A DNA stretch of 64,000 bases, taken from Hominenteromicrobium mulieris (GTDB taxonomy: Bacteria > Bacillota > Clostridia > Oscillospirales > Acutalibacteraceae). Below, in pieces: positions 8,710-17,299 of this stretch. The stretch covers positions 186,001-250,000 of the forward strand of contig JAJJOY010000002.1 of assembly GCA_021029595.1 (NCBI GenBank), read 5' to 3'. How positions within the stretch are numbered: position 1 is the stretch's first letter; each line of letters starts with the position of its first letter. A program made the position numbers and the translations under genes. The notes below the pieces were generated by a model. It had not been told where the DNA came from. It saw only the letters and a program-made list of their open reading frames with translations, and searched no databases.

Positions 8710-9321
8710 TCAAACGCAGATGTTTTCGCCGACAAGGCCGACGTACTGACCCTCTTCTGCCGCTTCCGGGTGCATAAGCAGCCACTTGTTGCGGGCGAAA
8801 AGCATTTTGTCTTCCTCGGTCTTCGGCGCGCGCTTTTCGATGTCGGTGTTCGTGCCCTTCGGCAGCGCGACGACGCACTTGAAGCCGCCGTCGTTTGCAT
8901 TGCACGGCGCATAGTGCAGCGTGGTGGCGTAAACCTCGATAACGGTGCCGGCGGGCACGAGGAACGCTTCGACCTTAGACGTATCGTACTTGCCGTTTTC
9001 GATGTCCTGCTCGGAGCCGATGAGCAGGATGAGGTCGGTGACGGCGATGTTTACTTCACTATCGCGGTGATATTCGAGACCGTTTAACTTATGGTTGTTG
9101 CCGTTGCAGTAGCCAATCTGCACAGGCATGCCGCCGTAGAGCGTGTAGGCGATGCCTTTGGCGGACGCGCAGCTTTCGAGAGATTCTGCACCGGGCACAT
9201 AGACGACGTTCTCAGGGCAGGGCGTTTCCGCCATGGCGGCGATAATGTCGGAGCAATCGAGCCCCGTGATGACTTTGCCGTACTTCTTAAAAGCGGCATC
9301 CGAAACATTCTGAATTTTCAT
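8710..9321 (-). CDS. DUF4867 family protein
   Basis: A 203-residue cytoplasmic protein matching the DUF4867 family, cupin-like in character: LEYHRDSEVNIAVTD and a downstream VPAGTVIEVYATTLHYAPC give the His/Glu-rich pattern of a metal-binding beta-barrel. In other Clostridia such proteins occur near sugar metabolism genes (family knowledge, not seen here). It has its own promoter immediately upstream. Confidence 0.75.
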   Translation of the reverse strand: MKIQNVSDAAFKKYGKVITGLDCSDIIAAMAETPCPENVVYVPGAESLESCASAKGIAYTLYGGMPVQIGYCNGNNHKLNGLEYHRDSEVNIAVTDLILLIGSEQDIENGKYDTSKVEAFLVPAGTVIEVYATTLHYAPCNANDGGFKCVVALPKGTNTDIEKRAPKTEEDKMLFARNKWLLMHPEAAEEGQYVGLVGENICV

Positions 9322-9359
9322 GGTTTTTCATCCTTGCTTTCTGTTTTGAATCTAACCAC

Positions 9360-9388
9360 ATTATACCGAGGTGCAGAGGAAATTGCAA
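9360..9388 (-). promoter_or_regulatory. Promoter of the DUF4867 gene
   Basis: TTGCAA and TATAAT on the minus strand are separated by exactly 17 bases and lie about 40 bases upstream of the ATG. Confidence 0.8.
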
Positions 9389-9414
9389 GACGCTAAGAAC
9401 GTAAAAAGTTTTGC

Positions 9415-9549
9415 GCAAGCTTTTTCAAAAGCTTGCAGGTTCTTAGGGCAGCGCCCTAAGCCGTCGTCCACAGCCGACAAAACACCTTTTACCTACACCA
9501 AAACTAGGAAACCCAGTTGCATGGGTTTCCTAAAAAGGCGAAGCCTTTT
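9415..9549. repeat. Tandem block of four perfect hairpins
   Basis: Four inverted repeats follow one another: GCAAGCTTTT/AAAAGCTTGC (9415-9436), CTTAGGGC/GCCCTAAG (9442-9460), TAGGAAACCCA/TGGGTTTCCTA (9505-9532) and AAAAGGC/GCCTTTT (9533-9549). All arms are perfect. No reading frame fits. It lies between the DUF4867 promoter and the potD terminator. It resembles a dispersed palindromic intergenic element, but no second copy is present in this window. Confidence 0.65.
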
Positions 9550-9567
9550 GATAAAAAGCCCAGACAG

Positions 9568-9606
9568 AGAAAAAGCTCTCCGAAAGTGATTTTCGAAGAG
9601 CTTTCA
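9568..9606 (-). terminator. Terminator of the pot operon
   Basis: On the minus strand GAAAGCTCTTCGAAAATC pairs with the following CTTTCGGAGAGCTTTTTC, ending in a T-rich tract 24 bases after the potD stop. Confidence 0.8.
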
Positions 9607-9629
9607 ATATACTTCTATTGACGCAGTTG

Positions 9630-10844
9630 TTACATCATCTCGCGCTTGCGCTTTTGTTTTTTCCAGATGATGATGGCGATGTAGACTGCGAGGAAGACTA
9701 AGATGATGGCGATGAGAACCGCGGATTGGCCGGGGCCGCCCATTTTGACCTCTGCCCAGAGTGTATCGAGCAGATTGCTCGTCTCGCTCGGGAGATTGAC
9801 GAAAACCTCCGTGCGGTCGAGCACGTCCTGATCCGGGTAGTAGATGGGATTTGCGACGGCGTCGGGATCAAGATAGTCTTTCGCGGCGGTCTCCGGGGTG
9901 GCGTAGCCGACGAAATCCATGTTCGCACCGGAAATTTCGGGGTCACACATGAAGTTGATGTACAGTTCGGCTTCTTTTTTGTGCTCGGCCGTTGCCGGGA
10001 TGCACATGGCATCGACAAAGTAGTTCGTGCCCTCTTCCGGGACGATGAACTTGATGTTTTCGTTGTTTTCGACAAGCGTGCCGGCATCGCCGGAATAGTA
10101 CGGTGCAAGCCACGCTTCACCGCTTTCCATTTTGTCAAAAATCTGATCCATGACGTACGCCTGTACGAGGGGCTTCTGCTCTTTTAAAAGCATAGCCGCC
10201 TGCTCCCACTCGCTTTCGTCGGTGGAATTGAGGGAGAAGCCGAGGCGCTCCTGTGCGATGGCGAACGCGTCGCGCGGGTTATCGAACATCAAAATCTTGC
10301 CGCTGTACTGCTCGTCCCACAAAATAGACCAGCTGGTGACGGGCTCGGTGACATAATCGGTATTATAGAACAGGCCGACGGTGCCCCATGTGTACGGCAC
10401 GGAGAATTTGTTTTCGGGGTCGTAATCGGGGTTTCGGAACTGCTCGTCGATGTACTCGAAATTCGGGATATTGCTGAAATCCAGCTCCGCGAGCATGTTC
10501 TCGTTCATGAGCTTTGAGATCATGTAATCGGACGGGACAATGACATCGTAGCTTGCGCCGCCGCCTGCGAGTTTGGAGTACAGCGACTCGTTGCTGTCGA
10601 ACGTGGTGTAGTTGACCTCGATGCCGGTGCGACGGGTGAACTCGGCATTGACGTCAAGCGAGCCCTCGGTGCCGTTTGAAATATACTCGCCCCAGTTGTA
10701 GACATTGATGGTCACACCGGTGGGCTCTGCGGTGGGGTATTCTTCGGAAAAATCCCAGTCGTCGGCTTCATCGGCAAAGGCGGGCACGCCTGCGGTGCAG
10801 AACACCAGAAGCGCAAAAAAGATGGCAAAAAATTTCTTTTTCAT
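9630..10844 (-). CDS. potD: Spermidine/putrescine-binding protein PotD with C-terminal anchor
   Basis: A 404-residue solute-binding protein for polyamines. Residues 1-24 form a signal peptide (MKKKFFAIFFALLVF, cleavage near AFA). The mature part shows PotD features: INVYNWGEYIS, YDVIVPSDYMI, and NFMCDPEISGANMDFVGY. There is no lipobox cysteine. Instead residues about 372-393 form a hydrophobic helix followed by KKQKRKREMM, so the protein is probably held in the membrane by its C terminus. It is the last gene of potABCD; its start overlaps the potC stop by one base. Confidence 0.93.
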   Translation of the reverse strand: MKKKFFAIFFALLVFCTAGVPAFADEADDWDFSEEYPTAEPTGVTINVYNWGEYISNGTEGSLDVNAEFTRRTGIEVNYTTFDSNESLYSKLAGGGASYDVIVPSDYMISKLMNENMLAELDFSNIPNFEYIDEQFRNPDYDPENKFSVPYTWGTVGLFYNTDYVTEPVTSWSILWDEQYSGKILMFDNPRDAFAIAQERLGFSLNSTDESEWEQAAMLLKEQKPLVQAYVMDQIFDKMESGEAWLAPYYSGDAGTLVENNENIKFIVPEEGTNYFVDAMCIPATAEHKKEAELYINFMCDPEISGANMDFVGYATPETAAKDYLDPDAVANPIYYPDQDVLDRTEVFVNLPSETSNLLDTLWAEVKMGGPGQSAVLIAIILVFLAVYIAIIIWKKQKRKREMM

Positions 10845-11659
10845 CAGGCACGCTCCCTTTCTGCCTTTTTGGCACGGCGCTCTTCACGTCCCTGGCGGAC
10901 ATTGATGATGATGAGCAAGAGCATGATGCACACAAAGAGCACGGTGGAAAGCGCGTTGATCTCCGGGGAGATGCGCTTTCTCGTCATGGAATAAATGTAG
11001 ATGGGCAGCGTCTGCGTGGTGCCGCTTGTGAAGTAGCTGATGACGAAATCATCGATGGAGAGCGTGAACGCCATGATCATGCCGGTGACGATGCCGGGCA
11101 TGATCTCCGGCAGCACGACTTTAAAGAACGCGCGTACCGGCGGGCAGCCGAGATCCTGCGCGGCCTCGAAGAGGTTCGGGTTCATCTGGCGCAGCTTCGG
11201 CAGAACGGACAGGATGACATACGGCAGGCAGAACGTGATGTGCGCGATGATGAGCGACGCCATGCCGAGGCTTTTGCCGCCGAACAGGCTGACTGCCGCG
11301 ACGAACAGAAGCATCATGGAAACACCGGTGACGATTTCCGGGTTGACCATGGGAAAATTGGTGATGTTCATCATGACCTTTTTCGGCATACGCTTCATGC
11401 GGTTGATACCGACCGCCGCCATGGTGCCGAGTACAGTGGAAGCGAACGCGGAAACGACGGCGATGATCAATGTATTGAGCAGCGCCTCCAGAATATAGCG
11501 ATCCTCAAACAGGCGCTGATACCAGCGCAGTGTAAAGCCGGAAAACTGGGTGCGGCTTGCGGTATCCGTATCGTTGAACGAGAAGATGATGAGCACGATG
11601 ATGGGCGCGTAAAGAAAGATGAAAATGAGCGCCGTATAGACTTTGGAAGCCGTTTTCAC
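10844..11659 (-). CDS. potC: Polyamine ABC transporter permease PotC
   Basis: A 271-residue inner-membrane permease with six predicted helices and the binding-protein-dependent transport EAA loop near residues 165-185 (EAAQDLGCPPVRAFFKVVLP), which docks on PotA. The start FFYAPIIVL-type helix and IDDFVISYFTSG are typical of PotC. The gene overlaps potB by four bases and potD by one, so the operon is tightly coupled. Confidence 0.93.
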   Translation of the reverse strand: MKTASKVYTALIFIFLYAPIIVLIIFSFNDTDTASRTQFSGFTLRWYQRLFEDRYILEALLNTLIIAVVSAFASTVLGTMAAVGINRMKRMPKKVMMNITNFPMVNPEIVTGVSMMLLFVAAVSLFGGKSLGMASLIIAHITFCLPYVILSVLPKLRQMNPNLFEAAQDLGCPPVRAFFKVVLPEIMPGIVTGMIMAFTLSIDDFVISYFTSGTTQTLPIYIYSMTRKRISPEINALSTVLFVCIMLLLIIINVRQGREERRAKKAERERA

Positions 11660-12474
11660 AGAATCATACCTCCTCCCACATTTTCACCGTCGTCGAACTG
11701 GTTCATGATGCCCATGCAGATGAGAATGATGACCATGAGGACAAGTGAAATGGCAGAGCCGAGGTTCGGGTTATACGCCGAGCCGAGGAACTGCATATCG
11801 ATGAGGTCGCCGATGAGCAGGTTTCCGCCGCCACCGAGCATTTTAGAGATAATAAATGTGGAAACAGCGGGCACGAACACCATGGTAACGCCGGAAATGA
11901 CACCGGGCATGCTCATGGGCAGGACAACTTTAAGGAAGACATTGCGGTTGTTTGCACCGAGATCCTGCGCAGCTTCGATAACGCTGTTGTCGATTTTGGT
12001 GAGCACAGAGTAAATGGGCAGGATCATGTACGGGATGTAGTTATACACCATGCCGAGGACGACTGCGCCCGCGGTGTTGATCATGTGGATGCGCGGCAGA
12101 CCGACGGCGGCGAGCATATTGTTGATGAGGCCGTTATCCTCAAGGAGGGACATCCATGCGTAGGTGCGCAGCAGGAAGTTCATCCACATGGGCAGCATGA
12201 TGAGCAAAATGAGGAAGCTCTGGCGGTTCGGCGCCGCTTTGGCGATGGTATACGCGAGCGGGTAGCCGAGCAGAAGCGAAATAAACGTTGCGAGTGCGCC
12301 GAGCCAGATGGAACGCAGGAAGACGTTGGAATACTGGCCGACGCGCGCGATGTTATCTAACGTAAAAGCGCCGCTTTTATCGGTAAAGGCAAAGAATGCC
12401 ACAAGACCCATGGGCACGATGATGAACAGCGTCATCCAGATCGTGTATGGGGCAGAGATGAGCTTAGTCCTCAT
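11656..12474 (-). CDS. potB: Polyamine ABC transporter permease PotB
   Basis: A 272-residue membrane permease, partner of PotC. Six helices are predicted, with an EAA loop [20 protein letters not shown] in the last third. The start [14 protein letters not shown] at 12474 is preferred: it is an ATG overlapping the end of potA by 11 bases, whereas the upstream in-frame extension of 42 residues lies wholly inside potA and is arginine-rich without hydrophobic character. Confidence 0.92.
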   Translation of the reverse strand: MRTKLISAPYTIWMTLFIIVPMGLVAFFAFTDKSGAFTLDNIARVGQYSNVFLRSIWLGALATFISLLLGYPLAYTIAKAAPNRQSFLILLIMLPMWMNFLLRTYAWMSLLEDNGLINNMLAAVGLPRIHMINTAGAVVLGMVYNYIPYMILPIYSVLTKIDNSVIEAAQDLGANNRNVFLKVVLPMSMPGVISGVTMVFVPAVSTFIISKMLGGGGNLLIGDLIDMQFLGSAYNPNLGSAISLVLMVIILICMGIMNQFDDGENVGGGMIL

Positions 12475-13594
12475 GTTCGCTGCCCTCCTCCTGGAGCGCT
12501 TCCTCCATTTCGTCACTGAACGTGCTGTAATCGCCCATAGTGCCGGAGTAAACGGACTTCGCCATGACGTGAATGTCGTCCGGGGTGAGCGCAAGGCCAA
12601 TCTTATCGCCGACGTTGGCGCTGTCGGTCGTCTGGATCATCCACTTAAAGCCGTCAACATCGACGATAATCTCATAGTGTACGCCCTTAAACGTGACGCT
12701 GGTGACGACGCCGTTGATGTGTGCGGCGGCGGAGCCGGTGGGCACGATGTCGATATCCTCCGGGCGGATGACGACGTCGACCGGGGCCATTTTGCCGAAG
12801 CCTCTGTCGAGCGACTTGAAGCGCTGACCGGCGACCTCGACGAGATAGTCTTCGATCATGGTGCCGTCGAGAATATTGCTTTCGCCGATGAAGTCCGCAA
12901 CGAAGGCGTTTTTCGGTTCGTTGTAGATGTCAATCGGCGAGCCGATCTGCTGAATTTCGCCCTTATCCATGACGACGACCGTGTCACTCATGGAGAGCGC
13001 TTCCTCCTGGTCGTGCGTGACGAAAATGAACGTGATGCCGATGGCCTGCTGGATTTTTTTGAGTTCGTTCTGCATATCCTTGCGCAGCTTTAAATCGAGC
13101 GCGGAAAGCGGCTCATCGAGGAGGAGCACCTTCGGCTCGTTTGCGAGGGCGCGCGCAATGGCGACACGCTGCTGCTGACCGCCGGAAAGCTGGCCGACAC
13201 CGCGGTGCGCCATGCCGTTCAGGTTCACCATATGCAGCATTTCGGTGACGGTCTTTTGAATTTCGTCTTCTTTCTTGCCTTTGAGACGCATGCCGAACGC
13301 GATGTTTTCATAGACGTTCAGGTGCGGGAAAAGCGCGTACTTTTGGAAAATCGTATTGACGGCGCGCTTATGCGGTGGCACGTTATTGATCTTCTCGTCA
13401 CCAAAAAAGACATCGCCGCTATCCGGTGTGACGAAGCCGCCGATGGTGCGCAAAACCGTGGTTTTGCCGCAGCCGGAGGGTCCGAGCAGTGTTACGAACT
13501 CGCCGTCACCGATGGTGAGGTTGAAGTTCTTTAAGACCTGCTCGCCGTCAAACGATACTGCAATGTCTTTGAGCGTGATGATTGGTTTTAACAT
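12464..13594 (-). CDS. potA: Polyamine ABC transporter ATP-binding protein PotA
   Basis: A 376-residue ATPase that energises spermidine/putrescine import. Walker [10 protein letters not shown] is at about residues 38-46, signature [15 protein letters not shown], Walker [13 protein letters not shown]-loop [12 protein letters not shown], and a C-terminal TOBE region. It is the first gene of potABCD. Two ATGs nine bases apart are possible; the inner one at 13594 has AAAGGGG at good spacing. The gene follows an unusually long structured leader. Confidence 0.94.
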   Translation of the reverse strand: MLKPIITLKDIAVSFDGEQVLKNFNLTIGDGEFVTLLGPSGCGKTTVLRTIGGFVTPDSGDVFFGDEKINNVPPHKRAVNTIFQKYALFPHLNVYENIAFGMRLKGKKEDEIQKTVTEMLHMVNLNGMAHRGVGQLSGGQQQRVAIARALANEPKVLLLDEPLSALDLKLRKDMQNELKKIQQAIGITFIFVTHDQEEALSMSDTVVVMDKGEIQQIGSPIDIYNEPKNAFVADFIGESNILDGTMIEDYLVEVAGQRFKSLDRGFGKMAPVDVVIRPEDIDIVPTGSAAAHINGVVTSVTFKGVHYEIIVDVDGFKWMIQTTDSANVGDKIGLALTPDDIHVMAKSVYSGTMGDYSTFSDEMEEALQEEGSEHED

Positions 13595-13603
13595 GGAAAG
13601 CAT

Positions 13604-13853
13604 CCCCTTTGCGGTTTGGTGGGACCCTTGTCCCCCGAAAGTTGCGCGGTCTCAGTGAATCACACACCCCGGCTGCATGATGCGTACTGCTTCCGCAAAG
13701 GATTTTTCACGGCCGCAGGCTTTCGCCCGCGATCCGGCCGCGGCAGAAACACTTTTCCGAACAGGATAAAAGCAACACAACGCTTTGTGTGTTGCCCGTT
13801 TTAGCGACCTTTCCGGAACAGCCGATTTTATTTGGTTTTAGATGCAAACGCAA
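13604..13853 (-). promoter_or_regulatory. Long structured 5' leader of potABCD
   Basis: About 250 bases separate the predicted transcription start from potA and contain no gene. On the minus strand it holds a hairpin GCAACACA/TGTGTTGC, a GC-rich stem-loop closed by GCGGGC-GAAA-GCCTGC inside a GGCC/GGCC pair, and a hairpin GGGAC-AAGG-GTCCC shortly before the ribosome site. I do not recognise a known riboswitch class. Confidence 0.55.
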
Positions 13854-13860
13854 TACGTTC

Positions 13861-13889
13861 AGTTTACGGAAAAAGTCAGGATTTGTCAA
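13861..13889 (-). promoter_or_regulatory. Promoter of potABCD
   Basis: Minus-strand TTGACA and TAAACT are 17 bases apart. This is the only good match upstream of potA. Confidence 0.8.
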
Positions 13890-13992
13890 CCGCTTTTGCG
13901 TAAAATATGAATAAAGTTTGACGATGGATTTGTGTGCATTTTTAAAAATGGGATTTTCAGGAATGTCAAAAAGAGATTTATGCGGGTTTGCG

Positions 13993-14028
13993 AAAAAAAG
14001 AGCGCCGCCCGAGAACCGAGCGGCGCCG
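13993..14028 (-). terminator. Terminator of the 14067-14663 gene
   Basis: Arms GCGCCGC/GCGGCGC extend to a longer GC-rich stem and are followed on the minus strand by seven Ts. Confidence 0.85.
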
Positions 14029-14066
14029 AAAAGAGAGGAAAAGTATGTTTTTCCTTATGATCGGAT

Positions 14067-14663
14067 TTATAAAGTGGAATGTGCGCGGCCTTGAAACGCA
14101 GTGTCATTCAGAGTGCGGTCACGCATGGGGCAATAAGCACGGGCCGAATGCACACGACGGCGGCGCATGGGGCGCACGGCAAACGAGAGACCTAAAAGCG
14201 CCAGCAGCACAACGGCCAAAAACGGCAGAATGCCCTTTGCAGACCACTTCGTGCCCGCCTGCGCGGAAGCGTTGACGACGACGGCCTTCGGTTCTGCGGC
14301 CTCGGGCGCAGCCGCAGAGGCGGCGCTTTCGACGTCATCAGTATCGACCGAAGTCCCCGTGAGGCTGTGCAGGGCAGTGCTGAGCATTTTATCTGCCATA
14401 TCTCTGCCCTCTGCGCGCGCGACGGCTTCCAGCTGCGCGGCGACGGCGGTGTAATCGTCCCGGAGGTCTTCCGTCGGTTCGGCGGAGACGGTTTCGGTAT
14501 CCGTTATCGCTTCATCGGTCTCATCCGCCAAAACGGGTGCGGCGGCGAGCAAAGCGATAAGCAAGGCCAAGAGCACCGGCACGGCATGACGCAGTGTGCG
14601 AAGAATGGCGCTTGCCGCCTCAACACTGTTTTCGGTTTTTATCTGCATTTCTGCCGCCTGCAT
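14067..14663 (-). CDS. Secreted/membrane hypothetical protein
   Basis: A 198-residue protein I do not recognise. A hydrophobic segment at about residues 27-46 ending in AAAPVLADE looks like a long signal peptide. An acidic, Ala-rich middle follows, then a second hydrophobic helix near 145-165 and an Arg-rich tail (RPMRRRRVH). This is a type I single-pass layout with a short exported domain of about 95 residues. The start at 14663 is chosen because AGGTGAG lies seven bases upstream. It is monocistronic, with its own terminator. Confidence 0.6.
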   Translation of the reverse strand: MQAAEMQIKTENSVEAASAILRTLRHAVPVLLALLIALLAAAPVLADETDEAITDTETVSAEPTEDLRDDYTAVAAQLEAVARAEGRDMADKMLSTALHSLTGTSVDTDDVESAASAAAPEAAEPKAVVVNASAQAGTKWSAKGILPFLAVVLLALLGLSFAVRPMRRRRVHSARAYCPMRDRTLNDTAFQGRAHSTL

Positions 14664-14782
14664 GCACTTCTCACCTGACATTCAAAAATTACAAAGCAAT
14701 AACATTTGTTACACTTCTGTTACATTTTAGCATACAGAGCGCTGAAAAGTCAAGAGGAAATGATTTGAAAAGTGCATAAAAA

Positions 14783-14809
14783 AGCCCCGTTTTTCTTGAA
14801 AACGGAGCT
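14783..14809 (-). terminator. Terminator of the cation exchanger gene
   Basis: Arms AGCTCCGTTTT and AAAACGGGGCT (one mismatch) close on a five-base loop, followed by six Ts on the minus strand. Confidence 0.85.
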
Positions 14810-14829
14810 TTCGTTACAAAAGTTACAAG

Positions 14830-15837
14830 TTATGCCATAACAATGACGCTAAGCACGATATAGACGGCGTAGGCGGCGAGCATTAAAACGCCCTGCCAGC
14901 GCGAGAACTTCTTCGTGATGAGTGTGGGCACGACAGACAGAATGCCGATGATGAGACATGCCGGGATATCGACCATGGCGACGGTAGGCGACGCGGGGAG
15001 CTTGCTTCCGTAGATGAGCGCACATACGGGCAGAATCAAGGTCAGATCGATGATATTTGCGCCGATGATGTTGCCTGCGGAGAGCGAGCCCTGCTTTTTC
15101 GCGATGGCGGTGAGCGTGGTGACAAGCTCCGGCAGAGACGTGCCGATGGCGATGATGGTGACGGAGATGACGCGATCCGAAACGCCGCACATGGAAGCGA
15201 GCGCGGAGCCGTTATCGACAAGGAGCTGTGCACCGGCGACCGTGCCGACCGCACCGATGAGGAACTTGACAACATTGGTGATGACGGCTTTTTTCGTGAC
15301 GGGCTCATCGAGCTGCTGACCCTTTGCCCCGCCCTTGACGGCGACGACGGCCTCGTGGATGTTGTCGTACATGGCAATGACGAAAATGATGATGAGCAAA
15401 ATGCTGGCAACCACGCCGACGCCGTTATCAAACAGTGAGAAACATACGGTGACAGCGGCAGCCACGAGCATGAGAATCATTTTGAGCATGTAATCTTTGC
15501 GGCGGATTGCCATAGGAATGGCGACAAGCGCGATACCCATGATGAGACCGAGGTTCGCCGTGACGCTGCCGATGGCGTTGCCGATGGACATATCCACCAT
15601 GCCGATGCCGCTGCCGGGCGAAAGTGCCTCTGCGGCACGTGCGTCAAGCGCCGCAAAGATGGAGACAAGCAGCTCCGGCAAAGTGGTCGCGAAGCTGACG
15701 ACCGTTGCGCCGACAATAAGCTTCGGAATGCCGGAGGCTTCCGCCATCCACGATGCGGCATCCACAAAGAAATCGCCGCCCTTGATGATGAGCACGAGAC
15801 CCACGATGAGCAGCAAGACTGTAATTGCAATTTCCAT
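14830..15837 (-). CDS. Calcium/sodium antiporter (CaCA family)
   Basis: A 335-residue inner-membrane exchanger of the YrbG-like CaCA family. It shows the internal duplication: alpha-1 repeat with VSFATTLPELLVS and GNAIGSVTANLGL, alpha-2 repeat with IAIGTSLPELVTTL and GNIIGANIIDLTL. The acidic residues of the alpha repeats bind the cation. About ten helices are predicted. I start at the ATG at 15837 with AGGGGAA upstream rather than the TTG two codons earlier. Monocistronic. Confidence 0.93.
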   Translation of the reverse strand: MEIAITVLLLIVGLVLIIKGGDFFVDAASWMAEASGIPKLIVGATVVSFATTLPELLVSIFAALDARAAEALSPGSGIGMVDMSIGNAIGSVTANLGLIMGIALVAIPMAIRRKDYMLKMILMLVAAAVTVCFSLFDNGVGVVASILLIIIFVIAMYDNIHEAVVAVKGGAKGQQLDEPVTKKAVITNVVKFLIGAVGTVAGAQLLVDNGSALASMCGVSDRVISVTIIAIGTSLPELVTTLTAIAKKQGSLSAGNIIGANIIDLTLILPVCALIYGSKLPASPTVAMVDIPACLIIGILSVVPTLITKKFSRWQGVLMLAAYAVYIVLSVIVMA

Positions 15838-15982
15838 TTGCAAATTCCCCTTTTTTACGCTTTCAGAGCGTTTTCGTTTTCTTCTTCCGCAAGATTATGC
15901 GGAGAAAGACATTATTTCTATTATAGCGGGGAACCGCGGGAAAATCCAGTCTTATTTGCCTTTTTTGTCAAATTTTACGGTT

Positions 15983-16579
15983 TTATTCGTCGGACCCAAG
16001 GCTGCGGACGAGCTCTTCGAGCTTTTCGGCCTGTTCGTACGGAATATCGCACCACGGGCCGTCGTCCTTTTTATAGAACAGATTGCCGTAAACCGTGATC
16101 GTACTCGTTTCGCCGTTTGCGTATTCCAGCGTGAAAATGTTAGCCGAGCCGCCGTATGCGTTCGGGTCGTCGCTCGTTTCCGCCGCGTTCTTTAAGAGAA
16201 GCAGCGGCATGATCTGCCCGATTTTTTCCTCGTCTGTGAAGACCTTCACGTCGCTTACGGGCTGTGTTTCTGCCGTGATGCGCACAGGCAAAACGACCTT
16301 GCCGCCGATGGCGGGCGCGGTGCCCTGATCTGCGCCGTCTGCCTGCGCGGTCTCGGCGGCGCCTGTGACTTTCGTTTCGTCGCCGGTGTAATCGGCTATG
16401 CCGCCGAGGTGCTGCGCGATGAAGCCCCAGCCGAGCAGCAGACACACGCACGCGGCGAGCGCGGCACACCATTGCAGCGTGACATTTTTCACGTGCGGCA
16501 GCTTGCGGCTGCCGTCCGCTTCCGCGATATATTCTTCCTTTACACCGCCGAGGGCCTTGAACAAATCGATACCTGTCAT
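15983..16579 (-). CDS. Membrane protein paired with an ECF sigma factor (putative anti-sigma)
   Basis: A 198-residue protein with about 32 cytoplasmic residues, one membrane helix at about 36-56 (WCAALAACVCLLLGWGFIA) and an exported C-terminal domain with a beta-rich DUF-like pattern. It starts 17 bases after the stop of the ECF sigma gene and is surely co-transcribed. Position and topology suggest a regulator of that sigma factor, by analogy with other ECF modules; no zinc anti-sigma motif is visible, so this is inference. Confidence 0.6.
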   Translation of the reverse strand: MTGIDLFKALGGVKEEYIAEADGSRKLPHVKNVTLQWCAALAACVCLLLGWGFIAQHLGGIADYTGDETKVTGAAETAQADGADQGTAPAIGGKVVLPVRITAETQPVSDVKVFTDEEKIGQIMPLLLLKNAAETSDDPNAYGGSANIFTLEYANGETSTITVYGNLFYKKDDGPWCDIPYEQAEKLEELVRSLGSDE

Positions 16580-16596
16580 ACTGTTCCCGCCTTTCT

Positions 16597-17154
16597 TTAA
16601 AGCCAGATGTCTGCCTTTTGGAGATAATTCCGCAGCTTTTCACGCGTGCGGTGGAGGGACGTTTTGACGCGGCTTTCGCCGCAGCCGTACTTTTCGGCGA
16701 TGGCTTTTACGGAATCCATATACCAGTAACGGCGCATGAAAAAGAGCCGGGCATCGACGGGGAGCGTCGAGAGAAAGCTGTTTAAGGCTTCGGCAATCTC
16801 GCGGCTTTCCGCTTCCCTTGCTGCTGTTGGGTCTGCGATGCACGCCGAAAGCTCCTCCGTGAGCGCGGAGACCTCTGCGCTGCGCTTTTTCGCGCGGAGC
16901 TTGTCTAACTTATCGCACGCGATGTTGCGGCAGATGCGCGCCAGAAATGCAAAGAGCGCGAGCGGGCGCTGCGGCGGCATGGCATTCCATGCGCCGAGGT
17001 ACGTATCGTTGACGCACTCCTCGGCATCCTCTGCTTCGGGCAGAATGCGCCCGGAGAGCGTGTGGAGCTTTGCCCCGTACTTTGCGTCCGTTTCGTGCAC
17101 GGCGCTTTCGCTGCGCGCCCAGTAGAGCTCGATGATCTCATGGTCTTCCTTCAT
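16597..17154 (-). CDS. ECF-type RNA polymerase sigma factor
   Basis: A 185-residue sigma-70 family protein of ECF size. Region 2 is recognisable in EDAEECVNDTYLGAWNAMP and LARICRNIACDKLDK, and region 4 in FFMRRYWYMDSVKAIAEKYG then ESRVKTSLHRTREKLRNYL, which forms the -35 helix-turn-helix. The region between is a variable linker. It lies upstream of a single-pass membrane protein and may recognise its own promoter: TGTAACC occurs about 55 bases before the start codon. Confidence 0.9.
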   Translation of the reverse strand: MKEDHEIIELYWARSESAVHETDAKYGAKLHTLSGRILPEAEDAEECVNDTYLGAWNAMPPQRPLALFAFLARICRNIACDKLDKLRAKKRSAEVSALTEELSACIADPTAAREAESREIAEALNSFLSTLPVDARLFFMRRYWYMDSVKAIAEKYGCGESRVKTSLHRTREKLRNYLQKADIWL

Positions 17155-17299
17155 GCTTTTGTCCTCCCTTCCCCTTCACTTTATAAGTAGGCGTTTTATA
17201 TCGGCAGGTTACACGGATTTTGAAATTTTCGATAAAAGCTTGTCCGGAGACTAATGAATCAGCCGCAACTTTTGCGGGTTAGCCGTATTCAATACGGGT

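Noticed and set aside
12475-12600. 42-residue N-terminal extension of PotB
   Set aside because: It lies inside potA, lacks a ribosome site and is unlike the start of PotB proteins.
13604-13700. Resemblance to a TPP riboswitch (GGGGTGTGTG then CTGAGA) in the potA leader
   Set aside because: The conserved 3' block of the THI element is absent and the operon is for polyamines.
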